DNA of 64,000 bases, taken from Thiohalocapsa sp. ML1 (GTDB lineage: Bacteria > Pseudomonadota > Gammaproteobacteria > Chromatiales > Chromatiaceae). Each line of letters starts with the position of its first letter. Within the stretch, counting starts at the first letter, position 1. The stretch is taken from NCBI RefSeq assembly GCF_001469165.1, contig NZ_JABX01000005.1, forward strand, positions 140,177 to 204,176. Reading direction: 5' to 3'. Below, one piece after another: positions 1 through 8,477 of the stretch. The translations under genes and the position numbers were made by a program. Under the pieces are notes generated by a model. That model was not told the DNA's origin. It was given only the letters and a program-made list of their open reading frames with translations, and made no database searches.

Positions 1-342
1 CAGGGCCGCGGCGGTATTGCCGATATCGAGTTCATTGTTCAATATTCGGTGCTGCGCTGGGCCGCGACGCATCCCGACCTCACCACCTGGACCGACAACG
101 TTCGGCTGCTGGAAACCCTGGACCGCCTCGCGCTGTTGCCGGGCGGAACCGCCCAGGACCTCACCGATGCCTACAAGGCGCTGCGCTTCGCCTATCACCG
201 CCACGCGTTGCAGGATTCGCCGGGGCTGGTGCCGGACACCGAGCTCGCGGCCGAGCGCGAGGCGGTGGCAGGTTGCTGGCGGCAATTGATGGAGGGCCGA
301 GGGCCGAAGGCTGAGGGGGAAGGGCCTGCAGCCGAGGGCTGA
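1..342 (+). CDS. glnE: Glutamine synthetase adenylyltransferase/deadenylase, C-terminal fragment (partial)
   Basis: This is the 3' end of a bifunctional enzyme that adds AMP to, and removes AMP from, glutamine synthetase in response to nitrogen status. The frame is open from base 1, so the start lies outside the window. The first residues, GRGGIADIEFIVQY, match the conserved GRGG-x-x-DIEF metal-binding motif of the second nucleotidyltransferase domain, and a helical tail follows. The last 17 residues (about MEGRGPKAEGEGPAAEG) are encoded by the GGGCCGA-type repeat that also fills the following spacer, so the repeat appears to have extended or replaced the native C-terminus. Identity is firm; the final residues are probably not functional. 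Confidence 0.9.
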   Translation, partial: QGRGGIADIEFIVQYSVLRWAATHPDLTTWTDNVRLLETLDRLALLPGGTAQDLTDAYKALRFAYHRHALQDSPGLVPDTELAAEREAVAGCWRQLMEGRGPKAEGEGPAAEG

Positions 343-525
343 GGAGCGAGCTTCTAAGCCCCAGCTCGTTGGGGTTGCTTCGCCCACCAAAGGCTTTCGA
401 TCCGCAACAGTAGTAAATTTGTCCCTCGCCTCGCGGCTAGGCTCTAGGCCGTTGTTTCCGGCCTCGGCCCACGGCCCTAGGCCCTTATTCCCGGCCTCGG
501 CCCTCGGCCCTCGGCCCTTCTTCCC
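294..525. repeat. GGGCCGA heptamer repeat block between glnE and ilvE
   Basis: Two clusters of GGGCCGA-like heptamers are seen: one in the end of glnE and just after it (294-342) in one orientation, and one at 462-525 in the opposite orientation (TCGGCCC, TAGGCCC). The two clusters could pair into a long hairpin. The same unit recurs at 7744-7785, 12203-12270, 17563-17590, 36343-36360 and 45764-45830. No gene is seen in 343-541. Confidence 0.7.
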
Positions 526-541
526 TGAGGAGTATCAAGCA

Positions 542-1462
542 ATGACCATGGCCGACCGCGACGGCGTGATCTGGCACGACGGCGAGCTCGTGGACTGGCG
601 TGAAGCCAAGACCCATGTGCTGACTCACACGCTGCACTATGGCATGGGCGTCTTCGAGGGCGTACGCGCCTATGCCACCGACCGCGGACCGGCCATTTTC
701 CGGCTCCAGGAGCACACCAGGCGGCTGTTCAATTCCGCGCACATCCTCGGCATGCGCGTGCCCTACGATCAGGACACGCTAAACGCGGCACAGCGCGCCG
801 TGGTGCGCGAGAACAACCTGGACTCGGCCTACATCCGGCCGTTGTTCTACTACGGCGCCGAGGGCATGGGTCTGCGGGCGGACAACCTGCAGGTGCATGC
901 CATCGTCGCCGCGTGGAACTGGGGCAGCTACCTGGGCGAGGAGAACATCAAGCACGGCATCCGCATCAAGGTGTCGTCCTTCACCCGCCATCACGTCAAC
1001 GTGACCATGTGCCGGGCCAAGGCCACGGGTAATTACATGAACTCCATGATGGCGTTACAGGAGGCGCTGCGCGACGGCTACGACGAGGCGCTGCTGCTCG
1101 ATGCCGAGGGCTACGTGATGGAGGGCAGCGGCGAAAACGTGTTCATCGTCCGCGACGGCGTCATCTACACCCCGGACCTGACGTCGGCGCTCGACGGCAT
1201 TACGCGCAAGACGGTCGTCGCGCTCGCCGCCGAGATGGGGCTTGCCGTGATCGAGAAGCGCATTACCCGCGACGAGGTGTACATCGCCGACGAGGCCTTC
1301 TTCACCGGCACCGCGGCGGAGGTCACGCCCATTCGCGAGGTGGACGGCCGCAGCATCGGCAGCGGTACCCGCGGCCACATCACCGAGCAGTTGCAGAGCA
1401 AGTACTTCGACGTCGTGAAGGGCCGGAGCCCCGAGCACTTGGAGTGGCTCAGCGTCATCTAG
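542..1462 (+). CDS. ilvE: Branched-chain amino acid aminotransferase
   Basis: This PLP fold-type IV (class IV) transaminase performs the last step of leucine, isoleucine and valine synthesis using glutamate. The 306-residue product has the usual family length. The PLP lysine is K160 in RAKATGNY, and YVMEGSGENVF carries the conserved Glu and phosphate-binding segment. An in-frame start at 419 exists but reads through repeat DNA; the start at 542 is chosen because a GAGGAG Shine-Dalgarno lies upstream and MTMADRDGVIWHDG matches family N-termini. It is followed by a zf-CHCC protein gene, a frequent gammaproteobacterial neighbour. Confidence 0.96.
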   Translation: MTMADRDGVIWHDGELVDWREAKTHVLTHTLHYGMGVFEGVRAYATDRGPAIFRLQEHTRRLFNSAHILGMRVPYDQDTLNAAQRAVVRENNLDSAYIRPLFYYGAEGMGLRADNLQVHAIVAAWNWGSYLGEENIKHGIRIKVSSFTRHHVNVTMCRAKATGNYMNSMMALQEALRDGYDEALLLDAEGYVMEGSGENVFIVRDGVIYTPDLTSALDGITRKTVVALAAEMGLAVIEKRITRDEVYIADEAFFTGTAAEVTPIREVDGRSIGSGTRGHITEQLQSKYFDVVKGRSPEHLEWLSVI

Positions 1463-1545
1463 CCGCTTCGGCGACGCCGCCGCCGCCCGCCGACAGCGCC
1501 GTCGAGCCGCGGCGCCCGCCCATTGCCTTTGTAGGAATCGAAGCC

Positions 1546-1773
1546 ATGCGCAAGCTCATCCGCGATCCGGCCCTAGACACTTCCGGTGCCGCGCCGCCGC
1601 CGGCGCCCGGCGGTCCGCGCCTCGTCAGCCGGAAAGATCTGCCGTTGTCCTGCCCGCTGCCGGACGCCGAGGTCTGGGACATGCACCCGCGCGTGTATCT
1701 GCCCATTGAGGACGAGCCTGATCATGAGGCGACATGCCCGTATTGCGGGGCGCGGTATAAGTTGAGGGACTAG
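1546..1773 (+). CDS. Zinc-finger CHCC domain protein
   Basis: This small protein of 75 residues ends in a C-x(n)-H-x(n)-CPYC arrangement (LPLSCPLP ... MHPRVYLPI ... ATCPYCGARYKL), the signature of the zf-CHCC family related to a mitochondrial complex I subunit. Its bacterial role is not established. AGGAA lies nine bases before ATG 1546. A longer frame from 1444 would overlap ilvE and add a Pro-rich stretch, so it is less likely. It is probably co-transcribed with ilvE. Confidence 0.85.
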   Translation: MRKLIRDPALDTSGAAPPPAPGGPRLVSRKDLPLSCPLPDAEVWDMHPRVYLPIEDEPDHEATCPYCGARYKLRD

Positions 1774-2022
1774 GGGGATCAGGTGCTAGGTGCTAGGGGC
1801 TAGGGGGCTTCGCGTCGGGACGACGACTCCTGTCATCGCTATCGACATCGCTATCGAAATCGAACCGAGTGGCAAACCGATCCCGATCCCGATTTCGATT
1901 TCGACCCCGATCCCGACGCACTTGGTCAGTCCGACGCCCCGATCTAGGGTCTACCCCATGACCACAACAACGCAGGAACCCCGATCGCGGGATTTCCGCA
2001 GCGAAGCACCACGGCTGATGCC
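1774..2022. repeat. Intergenic repeats: GGTGCTA/GGGGCTA heptamers then GATCCC/GATTTC hexamers
   Basis: The spacer contains GCTAGGTGCTAGGGGCTAGG (about 1784-1805), then about 1836-1920 built from hexamers such as ATCGCT, ATCGAA, GATCCC and GATTTC. The phrase CGAACCGAGTGGCAAACC before the hexamers is nearly the same as at 49110 and 57405, so this is a dispersed element. No credible coding sequence is seen before the helicase gene. Confidence 0.7.
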
Positions 2023-3420
2023 ATGATCGAACACGAGCTCGCCGACGCCGCGAACGCCTTTGCGACCCTAGACCTCGCCGAGCCGCTGCTGCGCGGCATC
2101 GCCAAGGCCGGCTTCGAGACGCCGACGCCGGTGCAGGCGGCCGTGCTGCCGGTGGCGCTGCAGGGTCGGGACCTCATGGCCGCCGCCGCCACCGGCTCCG
2201 GCAAGACGGCCGCATTCCTGCTGCCGATCATGCAGCGGCTGCTGGACGAGCCGGCGCCGCGTGCCGGCACCCGCGCGCTGGTGCTGGTGCCGACGCGCGA
2301 GCTGGCGAGCCAGGTGCTGGACCACTTCCACGCCGTCGCCAGCTATACCAGGCTGACCGCAGCGGTCATCGTCGGCGGTGAGCCGCGCAACCATCAGGTG
2401 AACGCGTTGCGGCGCAACCCGGAGATCCTGATCGCGACCCCCGGGCGGCTCCTGGAGCACCTCGACACCGGCGAGGCGGACCTCACGGACGTCAGGTTCA
2501 TTGTGCTCGACGAGGCCGACCGCATGCTGGACATGGGGCTCGTGGAGGAGGTCGTGGCCATCCTGAACCACGCCCCCGGCGAGCGACAGTCGCTCTTGTT
2601 CTCGGCGACGCTGCACCGGCGCGGCATCATCGAGCTCGCGGACTACCTGCTGAAGGACCCGGTCAGCATCACGCTGGACCATCCGCGCACGGCGCATCCG
2701 CACATCGACCATCAGATCATCCTGAGCGACGACGCGGCGCACAAGGCAGCGCAGTTGCAGCGGTTGCTCACGGCGGCGGAGTTCGACCGGGCGCTGGTGT
2801 TCGCGAACACCCGTGCCGGTGCGGAGCAGGCGGGCGCCAAGCTTGTCGCCGCGGGCGTTCGCGCCGTCGTGCTGCACGGGGAGCTGGATCAGCGCGAGCG
2901 CAAGCGCGTCATGGCCCTGTTCCGCGCCGGGACCGTGTCGGTGCTGGTGGCGAGCGACGTCGCCGCCCGTGGGCTCGACGTGCCCGGCACCGAGCTGGTG
3001 GTGAACCTGGACGTACCCCGCAGCGGTGACGACTACTTGCACCGCAGCGGGCGCACCGGGCGCGCCGGGCGCCGCGGTCTCGCCGTCAGCCTGGTCAGCG
3101 CGCCGGAGTGGAACCGCATGGAGAGCATCGAGCGCTATCTCGGCATCAGCGTCGAGCGGGCCGTCATCGACGGGCTGAAGGCCCGCTTCCAGGGGCCGCC
3201 GAAGCGTTCCAAGCCGGCCAAGAAGGTCGTGAAGAAGGTCGTGAAGAAGCTCGCGGCCAAGCGCGGTGCCAACGCCGCCGACGGCGCGGCCGACAAGCCG
3301 AAGCTCAAGGAGCGGCTGCGCGAGCGCAAGAACATCGGCAAGCGCCGCAAGCCGAGCGCGAAGCCCGCGGCGGGGCAGGGCGTCGACGCCGGCTTTGAGC
3401 CGCCGAAGCGGCGGGGCTGA
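2023..3420 (+). CDS. DEAD-box ATP-dependent RNA helicase (SrmB/RhlE-like)
   Basis: A superfamily 2 RNA helicase of 465 residues that would remodel RNA, probably in ribosome assembly or mRNA turnover. Motifs in order: Q-motif region near FETPTPVQ, motif I ATGSGKT (about 56-62), PTRELA, TPGRL, DEAD at 163-166, SAT in LFSATL, then in domain 2 VASDVAARGLDV and HRSGRTGRAGR. From about residue 385 the protein becomes a Lys/Arg/Ala-rich basic tail typical of RNA-tethering extensions. The core most resembles SrmB/RhlE proteins, but the exact subfamily cannot be fixed by eye. Confidence 0.93.
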   Translation: MIEHELADAANAFATLDLAEPLLRGIAKAGFETPTPVQAAVLPVALQGRDLMAAAATGSGKTAAFLLPIMQRLLDEPAPRAGTRALVLVPTRELASQVLDHFHAVASYTRLTAAVIVGGEPRNHQVNALRRNPEILIATPGRLLEHLDTGEADLTDVRFIVLDEADRMLDMGLVEEVVAILNHAPGERQSLLFSATLHRRGIIELADYLLKDPVSITLDHPRTAHPHIDHQIILSDDAAHKAAQLQRLLTAAEFDRALVFANTRAGAEQAGAKLVAAGVRAVVLHGELDQRERKRVMALFRAGTVSVLVASDVAARGLDVPGTELVVNLDVPRSGDDYLHRSGRTGRAGRRGLAVSLVSAPEWNRMESIERYLGISVERAVIDGLKARFQGPPKRSKPAKKVVKKVVKKLAAKRGANAADGAADKPKLKERLRERKNIGKRRKPSAKPAAGQGVDAGFEPPKRRG

Positions 3421-3608
3421 GCAGGCAGCACGCCGCTCGCTCGGTCACGCCCCGAGCGCCGCGCCGCAACAGGGCAACGCCCGCGACGTCGAGACGGTGC
3501 TGCCCCGTTGCCCGAACCCCTGCCGCTGCCGCGCCGGCAGCGCCCGGACTTGATCCAGACGCTGCTTGTCCGCAAGCTGCCGATCCACCCCAGGAGGAGA
3601 TTCGCGAC

Positions 3609-4388
3609 ATGCTGCGATTGCCGGCCGACAACGAGATATTCCGCACTATCACGGCGCCTCTGCGTCTCGCGCTCGAGGCCCGCGCGCCCTGGGAGCTCGG
3701 CGCCGGTTTCGCGGCACAACCGCTGCTGACGCTGGCGCCGAAGGGCGACGGCCATCCGGTGCTGGTGCTGCCGCTGATGTTCGGCACGGACATCAACACG
3801 CTGCCGCTGCGGCGCTTTCTCGCTGGCCGCGGCTATGCCGCGTCGGCTTGGGGGCAGGGCCTGAACCTGGGCCCGCGGGCCGGCGTCTTCGAGGCCTGCC
3901 GCGAGCGGCTCGCGGCGCTGTCCGATGAGGGCAGGCAGCAGGTCAGCCTGGTGGGCTGGAGCTTGGGCGGGCTCTTCGCCCGCGCGCTGGCCCTGGCCGC
4001 GCCGGCCGAGGTGCGGCAGGTGATCTGCCTCGGCACCCCCATCGCCGCCGACCCGCCGCCAGCGGCCCTCTGGCGCACCTACGAGCAGCTCACCGGCGAT
4101 CCCATGGGTCTGCCGCCGGCCCTCGGCGACCTGCACGGCCGGCTGCCGGTGCCGGCGACGAGCATCTACAGCCGGAGCGACGGCATCGTCGCCTGGGCGC
4201 AGAGCCGGGAGCCGGACGGGCCGCAGGCAGAGAACATCGAAGTCGAGTCGAGCCACCTGGGCCTCGGCGTGCACCCGCTCACGCTCTACGCCGTCGCCGA
4301 CCGGCTCGCGCAGCCGCTGGGGCAGTGGCAGCCGTTTCGCCGCGACGGGCTGCTTGGTCTCCTGTATCCGGAACCGGGGCGCGGCTGA
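3609..4388 (+). CDS. Alpha/beta hydrolase, putative acyltransferase/lipase-like
   Basis: A 259-residue alpha/beta hydrolase fold protein. The nucleophile elbow is GWSLGG with Ser118, preceded by HPVLVLPLMFGTD as the first core strand and oxyanion region; a late His in ESSHLGLGVHP completes a plausible triad. AGGAGGAG at 3592-3599 fixes the start. The substrate is unknown. It lies in a run of same-strand genes (helicase, this gene, DUF3616 protein, phosphatase) with short gaps, so it may be co-expressed with the DUF3616 gene 30 bases downstream. Confidence 0.85.
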   Translation: MLRLPADNEIFRTITAPLRLALEARAPWELGAGFAAQPLLTLAPKGDGHPVLVLPLMFGTDINTLPLRRFLAGRGYAASAWGQGLNLGPRAGVFEACRERLAALSDEGRQQVSLVGWSLGGLFARALALAAPAEVRQVICLGTPIAADPPPAALWRTYEQLTGDPMGLPPALGDLHGRLPVPATSIYSRSDGIVAWAQSREPDGPQAENIEVESSHLGLGVHPLTLYAVADRLAQPLGQWQPFRRDGLLGLLYPEPGRG

Positions 4389-4418
4389 GCCGCGCCAGGC
4401 CGCCAAGAGCTCGCGCCG

Positions 4419-5540
4419 ATGATTGCCACGCCCCTGCTGCAACCCTTGCTCCGCTTCACCGGCGCGGCGGATCCGGACCGGTTCCGCGACGACCTGTCGG
4501 CCTGCTGTTTCGACGGCCGCGGGCGGCTCTGGTGCGCCAGCGACGAGCTCACCGGCCTGTCTTGCCTGCCGCCGCAGCCGGCGGCCGCCTCGGGTGCTGT
4601 CACCTTCGGTTCGCACCGGTTCATGAACCTAGCGCCGCTGTTCGATCTGCCGGACGGCCCGCACGAGGAGCTGGACCTCGAAGGCATGGACGCCACCGAC
4701 GATGCCCACGGCCGCGAGCGCATCTGGTTCGTCGGCTCCCACACCAGCACCCGCGGCAAGCCGCGCGCCGACGAGCCGGAACGCAAGCAGTTGAAGGCGC
4801 TCCGCGACGTAAAGCGACGCCTGAACCGCTTCCTGCTCGGCTATCTGGAGCCGGCACAGGACGCGGCCGGGGCACAGCAGACCGCGCAGTTGCCCATCGG
4901 TAAGCGCGGCAATGCGCTGAGCGAGGCATTGCGCGACGACGAGCACCTGGCGCCCTTCCTGCGCTGCCAGGACGCCGGCCGCGGCTGGCCGCAGCTCGCG
5001 AGCAAGGAGAACGGCTTCGACATCGAAGGGCTCGCGGCCCGCGGCGCGCGGCTCTTCCTCGGACTGCGCGGGCCGGTGTTGCGCGGCTGGGCGCTGCTGC
5101 TGGAGGTCGAGATCGACGATGCCAGGGCGCCGAAGCTCAGGCTGAACCGCATCGGCCGCGGCAAGCGGCGCTATCGTAAGCACTTCATCCATCTCGACGG
5201 CATGGGCGTGCGCGATCTCGTCTGGCATGGCGACGATCTGCTGATCCTCGCCGGCCCAACCATGGACATCACCGGCCGCCAGACGCTGTGGCGCCTGCGC
5301 GATGCCGCGGGTCTCGCCGACGACAGCCTGACCGCGCGGGGGCCGGCGCTCACGGCGTTGTTCGACGTGCCCGTCGAGGCGACGGGTGACAAGGCGGAAG
5401 GCCTTGCGCTCTGGCCGCAGCCGGCGCGCGACGCGGCGGCGGGGGCCGTGCTCGTCGTCTACGACGCCCCCGTGGCGGCCCGCAAGGTCGAGCCCTGCGG
5501 CGTCAAGGCGGACGTCTTTGCGCTGCCGGCCGCGGGCTGA
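4419..5540 (+). CDS. DUF3616 domain protein
   Basis: A 373-residue protein that matches the DUF3616 family: an N-terminal region with a DLSACCFDGRGRLWCASDE segment, LEGMDATDD, IWFVGSHT and GFDIEGLA motifs, and alternating beta segments consistent with a propeller-like fold. No signal peptide is visible, so it is probably cytoplasmic. The function of the family is unknown. It starts 30 bases after the hydrolase gene and is followed 44 bases later by the phosphatase gene, so the three may form one transcription unit. Confidence 0.8.
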   Translation: MIATPLLQPLLRFTGAADPDRFRDDLSACCFDGRGRLWCASDELTGLSCLPPQPAAASGAVTFGSHRFMNLAPLFDLPDGPHEELDLEGMDATDDAHGRERIWFVGSHTSTRGKPRADEPERKQLKALRDVKRRLNRFLLGYLEPAQDAAGAQQTAQLPIGKRGNALSEALRDDEHLAPFLRCQDAGRGWPQLASKENGFDIEGLAARGARLFLGLRGPVLRGWALLLEVEIDDARAPKLRLNRIGRGKRRYRKHFIHLDGMGVRDLVWHGDDLLILAGPTMDITGRQTLWRLRDAAGLADDSLTARGPALTALFDVPVEATGDKAEGLALWPQPARDAAAGAVLVVYDAPVAARKVEPCGVKADVFALPAAG

Positions 5541-5584
5541 CTGACGGCCCCGGCTCCGGCCGTTACTCAGGGGACGCTCGAACC

Positions 5585-6154
5585 ATGCGCACCAGCGCCA
5601 CCGACCCGATCCGCATCGATGCCGTGCAGGTGGCCACCGGCGGCCGCCTCGGGCTCACCTTCTGCCCGGGCAAGCGCGACCCCTACGCCCGCGGCGGCGG
5701 CTGGTGGCGCGATCTCGATGCGGATCTGGACGCGATCGTCGCCTGGGGCGCTTGTGCCGTGCTCTGCCTGCTGGAGCCGCACGAGCTGGAGCTGCTCGCG
5801 GTGCCCGGGCTGGCGGACGGCGTCATCACGCGCGGCATGGACTGGCATCACCTGCCGATCCGCGATGTGGACGTGCCGGACGACCGCTTCGAGCAGGGCT
5901 GGCCTGCGGTCCGGGACAGCCTCGGCACGCGGCTTTGCGTCGGCGAGGCCGTCGTCGTCCACTGCCGCGGCGGGCTTGGGCGCAGCGGGCTCGCCGCCGC
6001 CCGGCTCTTGATCGCGCTCGGCACGATGCCGCGGGACGCAATCCGGCAGGTGCGCGCGGTGCGCCCCGGGGCCATCGAGACCCTTGCCCAGGAGCGCCAT
6101 GTGCTGGCGTCTGCGGAGGCTGCCGCCGGGAATGACCAAGGCGGGGCAGGATAG
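5585..6154 (+). CDS. Dual-specificity/CDKN3-like protein phosphatase
   Basis: A 189-residue cysteine phosphatase. The catalytic P-loop is HCRGGLGRSG with Cys127 and Arg133, matching the C-x5-R signature, and DVDVPDD about 30 residues upstream can supply the general acid Asp. The N-terminal segment LTFCPGKRDPYA is characteristic of the CDKN3-like bacterial group. The substrate is unknown, either phosphoprotein or small molecule. It follows the DUF3616 gene on the same strand; a MITE-like repeat starts 43 bases after its stop. Confidence 0.85.
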   Translation: MRTSATDPIRIDAVQVATGGRLGLTFCPGKRDPYARGGGWWRDLDADLDAIVAWGACAVLCLLEPHELELLAVPGLADGVITRGMDWHHLPIRDVDVPDDRFEQGWPAVRDSLGTRLCVGEAVVVHCRGGLGRSGLAAARLLIALGTMPRDAIRQVRAVRPGAIETLAQERHVLASAEAAAGNDQGGAG

Positions 6155-6196
6155 CCTCGGCGCAGCCCTGCGGATCGGTCCGCCGCAGGCGTGTGG

Positions 6197-6362
6197 CTAA
6201 GGCGATTCCTGTCAAAAAACATACCGCCTGGCTTGTCTTTTCGCCCGCCTTCTGCGTCGCGGCAGCGGGTGCATCGTTCGACTATGCACCCGCTGCCGCT
6301 CCTTGAAGGCGGACGAAAATCCTGCGCCATTCGGTACGTTCTTTTCCGGCAATCGCCTAAGC
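6197..6362. mobile_element. MITE-like palindromic repeat, copy 1
   Basis: A non-coding element of about 165 bp bounded by imperfect inverted termini of about 27 bp that begin AGGCGATT (left, 6200) and end AATCGCCT (right, 6351-6358). The centre is a perfect 13-bp stem, GGCAGCGGGTGCA at 6261-6273, with its complement ending near 6297. A diverged copy lies in the opposite orientation at about 45587-45750, showing dispersal. It carries no transposase, so it would be mobilised in trans if at all. Confidence 0.7.
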
Positions 6363-6543
6363 TCGGCACCGCGCTGCGCGTGCGCAAGTCGGTGCGGGCA
6401 GCCACGGCTCGCCGTCCCGCGCAGAGCGCCAGAGCGAGCGGCGCGAAGCACCGGTGCCAGGCCCGCCGGTGCTGCTCGCCGGCGTTGCGCAGCATGCGGG
6501 CAAGCGCGGACAATGCGCGTCCCGCCGCCGGAAGCGTCTTCGC

Positions 6544-7662
6544 ATGTGGAGTCTGGTCGACCGCTATTTTCTGCTTGAGATCTTCAAGGTCTTCGCGGCC
6601 ATCATGGCCACGCTGGTGCTCGTCGTGGCGAGCATGCTGCTGCTGCGCACGCTGGAGCAAGTGAACGTCGGCGCGTTGCAGGGGAGCGCCGTGCTGCGAT
6701 TCTTGGGTTTGCAGCTATTGCGGGATACCGCCACGCTGATTGCGCCGGCGGCCTTTCTCGCCGTGCTGATGGCGCTCGGGCGCATGGCGCGCGACAGCGA
6801 GCTCATCGCCTTCACGGCCGGGGGCATGGGGCCGTCGCAGGTGTTCCGCGCCGCGCTGCTGTTTGCGCTGCCGGTGGCGCTGCTGACGGCATGGATGTCG
6901 CTTGTGGTGAAGCCCCATGCCTCGGCAGAGATCCAGCTCATCGAGGCGCGCAAGGACGACGAGGCGACCCGCATCAGCGGCTTGCAGGCGGGACGCTTCT
7001 ACCAGCAGGCCGACGGGGCGGTGACCTTCTATGCGGCGGTGGTGGATGCCGAGAACCGCTTTGCCAACGTCTTTGTGCAGGACCGCCGCAGCGATCCCCC
7101 GCGGGTGCTGTTGAGCGAGCACGGCTATTACCGGGAGTCGCGCCGCGATGGCGCTCAGGCGGTGGTGCTGGAGGAGGGGCGGCGCTTCGACGGCACCCCG
7201 GGCAACCCCGCCTACACCATGCTCGACTTTGATCGGCTGACTTACTTCGTCGCCAGCGCCGATCCGTCGCAGGCCGCCAATTTCCGCCGCGCGGCGACGC
7301 CCACCGCGCTGTTGATTGCTGCCGGCGAGCTCCGCGACTGGGCGGAGGTGCAGCATCGGCTCGCCGCCGCGCTCGGCGTTGTCACCCTCGCGGTGCTCGC
7401 GGTGCCGCTGACCCAACTGTCACCCCGGCGGCGGGCTAGCGGCCGACTGTTTGTGGCGTTCCTGGCCTATTTCGCGTTCTTCAACGGCCAGCGCCTCGCC
7501 GAGGAATGGCTCGTCAACGGTATCACGCCGCCCTGGCTCGGCATGCTCTGGTACCAGGGCGTCATCATCGCCGTCGTGTTCGGCGTGCTGCTGCCCGGCA
7601 GCTATTGGGCGCGGCGGGTGCGAGCTTTTTTCAGGGGCTGGGGTCTAGGGGCTAGGGGCTAG
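6544..7662 (+). CDS. lptF: LPS export ABC transporter permease LptF
   Basis: An inner-membrane permease of the LptB2FGC machine that extracts lipopolysaccharide. The 372-residue protein has the LptF/LptG layout: an N-terminal pair of membrane segments after MWSLVDRYFLLEIFKVF, MARDSELIAFTAGGM near residue 90, a periplasmic beta-jellyroll (about 125-265), then C-terminal spans. Start 6544 is chosen over 6454 because MWSLVDRYFL aligns with family starts. Odd: lptG, normally next, is absent here. The last codons (RGWGLGARG and stop) are built from the GGGGCTA repeat, so the repeat supplies the stop codon. Confidence 0.9.
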   Translation: MWSLVDRYFLLEIFKVFAAIMATLVLVVASMLLLRTLEQVNVGALQGSAVLRFLGLQLLRDTATLIAPAAFLAVLMALGRMARDSELIAFTAGGMGPSQVFRAALLFALPVALLTAWMSLVVKPHASAEIQLIEARKDDEATRISGLQAGRFYQQADGAVTFYAAVVDAENRFANVFVQDRRSDPPRVLLSEHGYYRESRRDGAQAVVLEEGRRFDGTPGNPAYTMLDFDRLTYFVASADPSQAANFRRAATPTALLIAAGELRDWAEVQHRLAAALGVVTLAVLAVPLTQLSPRRRASGRLFVAFLAYFAFFNGQRLAEEWLVNGITPPWLGMLWYQGVIIAVVFGVLLPGSYWARRVRAFFRGWGLGARG

Positions 7663-7894
7663 GCTGGCCCGTAGCTTGCATGAGGGAGCCGAACGTTTGT
7701 GGATAAGTCGAGTTTCACGACGTCACGACGCTTGCAGGCAAAAGGGCCGAGGGCTAACGGAGCCCGCCTCGGCCCTCGGCCCTTGGGATCAGTCACCGCT
7801 CGGTTCGATTTCGATAGCGATTTCGATGGCTCGGTCTGAAGTGCAGCCTCGCTAGCCCCTAGCCCCTAGCCCCTAGCCCCTAGCCCCTAGCTCA
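7663..7894. repeat. Intergenic repeats: GGGCCGA, GATTTC hexamers and a CCCCTAG array
   Basis: The spacer has GGGCCGAGGG and its complement near 7744-7785, TTCGATTTCGATAGCGATTTCG at 7804-7825 (two hexamer types) and at least five tandem CCCTAGC units at 7852-7888. The CCCTAGC array is the complement of the GGGGCTA units that end lptF at 7640-7663, so the two could pair over about 200 bases. No gene is seen. Confidence 0.75.
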
Positions 7895-8176
7895 CTAGCC
7901 GCTGGGACCTGCCTCGACCCCCAGCAGCTTGGCCGGCACGCTTACGCCTGTCCGGTCCGTGATCTCCGCCATCGCCGCGCGCAGGGCGGTGGCGACGCTG
8001 AGCGCCTGCACGACATCCCCGGCGCTGGCGTGCTGGATATCGGAAAATTCCTCGACGAGCTTTAGCACGCGATGGAGCAGCAAGGCGACGTGCTCGGCGT
8101 TGTCGGTGCCGGGCGCTAGGGGCAGCTCAAGATCGAAGCCGCGCAGGGCGTCGGTGTTCAGCACGGTTTGCAGCAT
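7895..8176 (-). CDS. Hypothetical protein, 93 aa
   Basis: A small soluble, mostly helical protein starting MLQTVLNTDALRGF and ending AKLLGVEAGPSG. The start at 8176 is supported by an AGGAG Shine-Dalgarno seven bases upstream; the longer frame to 8446 reads through non-coding-looking sequence. It is divergent from the MerR-type gene that starts at 8550, so it may be one of its targets. I do not recognise a family. Confidence 0.6.
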   Translation of the reverse strand: MLQTVLNTDALRGFDLELPLAPGTDNAEHVALLLHRVLKLVEEFSDIQHASAGDVVQALSVATALRAAMAEITDRTGVSVPAKLLGVEAGPSG

Positions 8177-8477
8177 GGTTCTCGCTCCTGTGGGGCGCGG
8201 TGGGGTCGGACCGCGCGATCGGTTGTGGGCGCCTTGCGGCCGCTGCGGGCTATTTGCCTTTAGCGGACGCTGAGGGCGCGTCGCTTCTCGCGGGCTGGAC
8301 AGGGTAGCTAGCGTAGGGATTATCCTGTTCAAAACTTGGACGCGGCCGGTCTGGCACCATCTTCGAGCCAGACGCTCACCGAGGTAACCGGGTCTCTCGC
8401 GGGCGTCTGCCTGGCTGTCTATGTTTTGACCAGGTTCTCCGTGCACGTGAGCTACAACTTAGACCCAAGGCTCCGCG

